Positions 61,738-64,000 of a stretch of 64,000 bases of DNA are shown one piece after another. The DNA comes from Loxodes magnus (taxonomy: Eukaryota; Ciliophora; Karyorelictea; Loxodida; Loxodidae). Numbering within the stretch: position 1 is the stretch's first letter; every line of letters begins with the position of its first letter. The translations under genes were made by a program, and so were the position numbers. Where the stretch lies: assembly GCA_946699065.1 (NCBI GenBank), contig CAMPDV010001244.1, positions 62,001 through 126,000 on the forward strand, in the 5' to 3' direction. The notes beneath the pieces were generated by a model, which had not been told where the DNA came from, did no database searches, and was given only the letters and a program-made list of their open reading frames with translations.

Positions 61738-64000
61738 ATGAATACATGACGTAGACAGTAAATTAAAAGAATAGAAGATAGATAAAGTTTACAAGTCAAA
61801 GGAAATGGTGTTTATAAGTATCCAAATGGAGATAAATATGAAGGATGTTGAGAAAATGGAAAAAAATAAGGATATGGTAAACTTTACTATTCAAGTGGTG
61901 AAATATATGATGGACAATGATAAGATGATTTAAAATATGGTTTTGGAATATTTAATTATTTAAATGGAGATAAATATGAAGGATAATGAGAAAATGGAAA
62001 AAAATAAGGATAAGGTAAATTTATTTATTCAAGTGGTGAAATATATGATGGACTATGATAAGATGATTTAAAATACTGTTTTTGGAATATTTAATTATTT
62101 AAATGGAGATAAATATTAAGGATATTGAGAAAATGGAAAAAAATAAGGATATGGTAAACTTTATAATTCAAGTGGTGAAATATATGATGGACAATGATAA
62201 GATGATTTAAAATAGGGTTTTGGAATATTTAAGTATCCAAATGGAGATAAATATGAAGGATATTGAGAAAAAGGAAAAAAATAAGGATATGGTAAACTTT
62301 ACTATTCAAGTGGTGAAATATATGATGGACTATGATAAGATGATTTAAAATATGGTTTTGGAATATTTAATTATTCAAATGGAGATAAATATGAAGGATA
62401 ATGAGAAAATGGAAAAAAATAAGTATATGGTAAACTTTATTATTCAAGTGGTGAAATATATGATGGACTATGATAAGATGATTATAAATAGGGTTTTGGA
62501 ATATTTAATTATTTAAATGGAGATAAATATGAAGGATAATGAGAAAATGGAAAAAAATAAGGATAAGGTAAACTTTATTATTCAAGTGGTGAAATATATG
62601 ATGGACAATGATAAGATGATTTAAAATAGGGTTTTGGAATATTTAAGTATCCAAATGGAGATAAATATGAAGGATATGTTGAGAAAAAGGAAAAAAATAA
62701 GGATATGGTAAACTTTATTATTCAAGTGGTGAAATATATGATGGACAATGATAAGATGATTATAAATAGGGTTTTGGAATATTTAATTATTCAAATGGAG
62801 ATAAATATGATGGAATATGAGGCAACGATTTACCATTCACTGGATAAGGAGTTTTTAAGTATCCTAATGGAGATAAATATGAAGGATGTTGAGAAAATGG
62901 AAAAAAATAAGGATATGGTAAACTTTATTATTCAAATGGTGAAATATATGATGGACAATGATAAGATGATTTAAAATATGGTTTTGGAATATTTAATTAT
63001 TCAAATGGAGATAAATATTATGGAATATGAGGCAACGATTTACCATTCACTGGATACGTTGTTTTCAAGTATCCAAATGGAGATAATTATAAAGAATGTT
63101 GAGAAAATGGAAAAAAATAAGGATATGGTAAACTTTATTATTCAAGTGGTGAAATATATGATGGACTATGATAAGATGATTATAAATAGGGTTTTGGAAT
63201 ATTTAATTATTCAAATGGAGATAAATATGATGGATAATGAGAAAATTGTAAAAAATAAGGATAAGGTAAACTTTATTATTCAAGTGGTGAAATATACGAT
63301 TGACAATGATAAGATGATTATAAATAGGGTTTTGGAATATTTAATTATTTAAATGGAGATAAATATGAAGGATAATGAGTATCTGGTAAGAGATAAGGTA
63401 AAGGTATTTTATTTTCTTTTTATGGAGTTGTTTTTGATTGTTTTTGGTAGAATGATTTTATTTTTGACTTTGGATTTTCAAATATTCTAATTAAGTCTAG
63501 ATGATTTGTAATTTTGTTAGATTTTAGTTAAAGACGATTCAATAATATTTATTTTTGGATGATTTTTTGGGAAGTAAGAGTCTTTAAAGTTCTTTTAAAC
63601 CTTTTTCTTACCATCCTTTTACTAGTTTTGAAACTAGTAGTTTCGTTTTTTATTTTAGTAAAAAATAAATATCGTAAAATATTTCATTATTTTTCAATAT
63701 TGAGGATTTATGCTAGCTTTAGAAAGTTAACAAATTTTTTATGAATTTCTAATTCTTTATCTAAAAAATTGATTTTTAATTTAAACCGCATTAACTTTAA
63801 TCTTTTACAAACTATTGTAAGTGACAATTAAAGCAAATTGCATTTTCTGATGTCTATAAACTTATAATAAATTCTAAAAGATTATCTTAGAGCTTCCTTA
63901 ACTTTATTTAAATTTTATTAGGTTTTAGCATTTAAACAGATAAAGTTTGTTATAGAAAGATTGAAGGAGCAAGATATTTAAAGAGCTTTATTTGTACACA
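61738..64000 (+). CDS. MORN-repeat protein, open to window end
   Basis: From about 61800 to 63400 there are some 22 MORN repeats of 23 residues in alternating types: NGDKYEGQ-W-ENGKKQGYG and SGEIYDGQ-W-QDDLKYGFG, with a third type YDGI-W-GNDLPFTG. The Trp of nearly every repeat is TGA; one degenerate repeat at the end (VFDCFW) has TGG. TAA serves as Gln in GKKQG. Two frame disturbances, one extra base near 62075 and two near 62670, together restore the original frame. The putative start is ATG 61738. After the repeats, hydrophobic helices appear (VLLNLFLTILLLVLKLVVSF), and with TGA 63742 read through the frame stays open. MORN proteins scaffold membranes or cytoskeleton; the role here is inferred. 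The gene runs past the window. Confidence 0.75.

Noticed and set aside
62705..63352. Two long standard-code ORFs rich in MEINM and KYMMDNDKM
   Set aside because: They are a shifted frame of the MORN array. The other frame gives canonical MORN repeats with Trp at TGA.
1..64000. Tetrahymena micronuclear DNA with Tlr/Maverick-type eliminated elements
   Set aside because: AT content and Gln at TAA/TAG fit, but TGA at so many conserved Trp positions does not, and no integrase, polymerase or 19-mer terminal repeats were seen.
1..64000. TGA as selenocysteine or cysteine
   Set aside because: The affected positions are Trp in the families concerned, not Cys, and Cys in the zinc knuckles is TGT or TGC.
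1..64000. tRNA or rRNA genes and CRISPR arrays
   Set aside because: No cloverleaf with plausible A and B boxes, no rRNA blocks and no regularly spaced identical repeats with unique spacers were recognised. The repeats of about 20 bp in family B are adjacent and imperfect.

Overview
This window looks like nuclear DNA of a ciliate with an unusual genetic code. It is extremely AT-rich and has no long ORF under the standard code. When TAA and TAG are read as Gln and TGA as Trp, recognisable proteins appear: a GNAT acetyltransferase, F-box/LRR proteins, a MORN-repeat protein, an NBR1-type FW-domain protein, a Kelch-like protein and several coiled-coil/CCHC zinc-knuckle proteins. TGA falls on the family-conserved Trp in the MORN repeats (about 22 times), the FW domain, the GNAT, the F-box and the Kelch repeat. 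Two zinc-knuckle paralogues have TGG where another copy has TGA. This fits the karyorelict code (NCBI table 27, e.g. Loxodes, Parduczia) or the Condylostoma code (table 28) better than the Tetrahymena code, where TGA only stops. All protein reading was done by hand.

Layout. 1-5758 and 39366-48133 are the arms of a very large inverted repeat (the left arm runs off the window), each with a GNAT gene, a hypothetical gene, a zinc-knuckle/coil fragment and SINE-like insertions. The right arm is about 3 kb longer because it keeps a Kelch-gene segment between two copies of SINE family D. Mismatched target-site duplications around the single D of the left arm show that arm lost the segment by D x D recombination. 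The 33.6-kb centre holds SINE-like elements, two zinc-knuckle genes on opposite strands (12934-13671, 16064-16965), three F-box/LRR copies (17490, 21945-23402 minus, 36065), a 2.2-kb tandem duplication (25847-30299) and a complete zinc-knuckle gene (38510-39358) just before the right arm. Outside the right arm lie a hypothetical gene (50050-50640), the FW-domain gene (51448-53590, minus), a possible structured RNA (54924-54996), an AT desert (56200-58660), decayed zinc-knuckle copies (55560-61614) and a MORN-repeat gene running to the window end.

Mobile DNA. At least four SINE-like families are present. Families A, B and C have unrelated bodies but share one 3' module: an imperfect hairpin followed by (TTTA)n-like sequence, as expected if one LINE reverse transcriptase mobilises them all. 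Family D has its own hairpin and clear 13-17 bp target-site duplications. No reverse transcriptase was recognised. The zinc-knuckle/coiled-coil proteins resemble retrotransposon ORF1/Gag proteins and are the best candidates for element-encoded proteins. Most other genes are duplicated and partly frameshifted, so the region reads as a graveyard of duplicates and retroelements with a few apparently intact genes.
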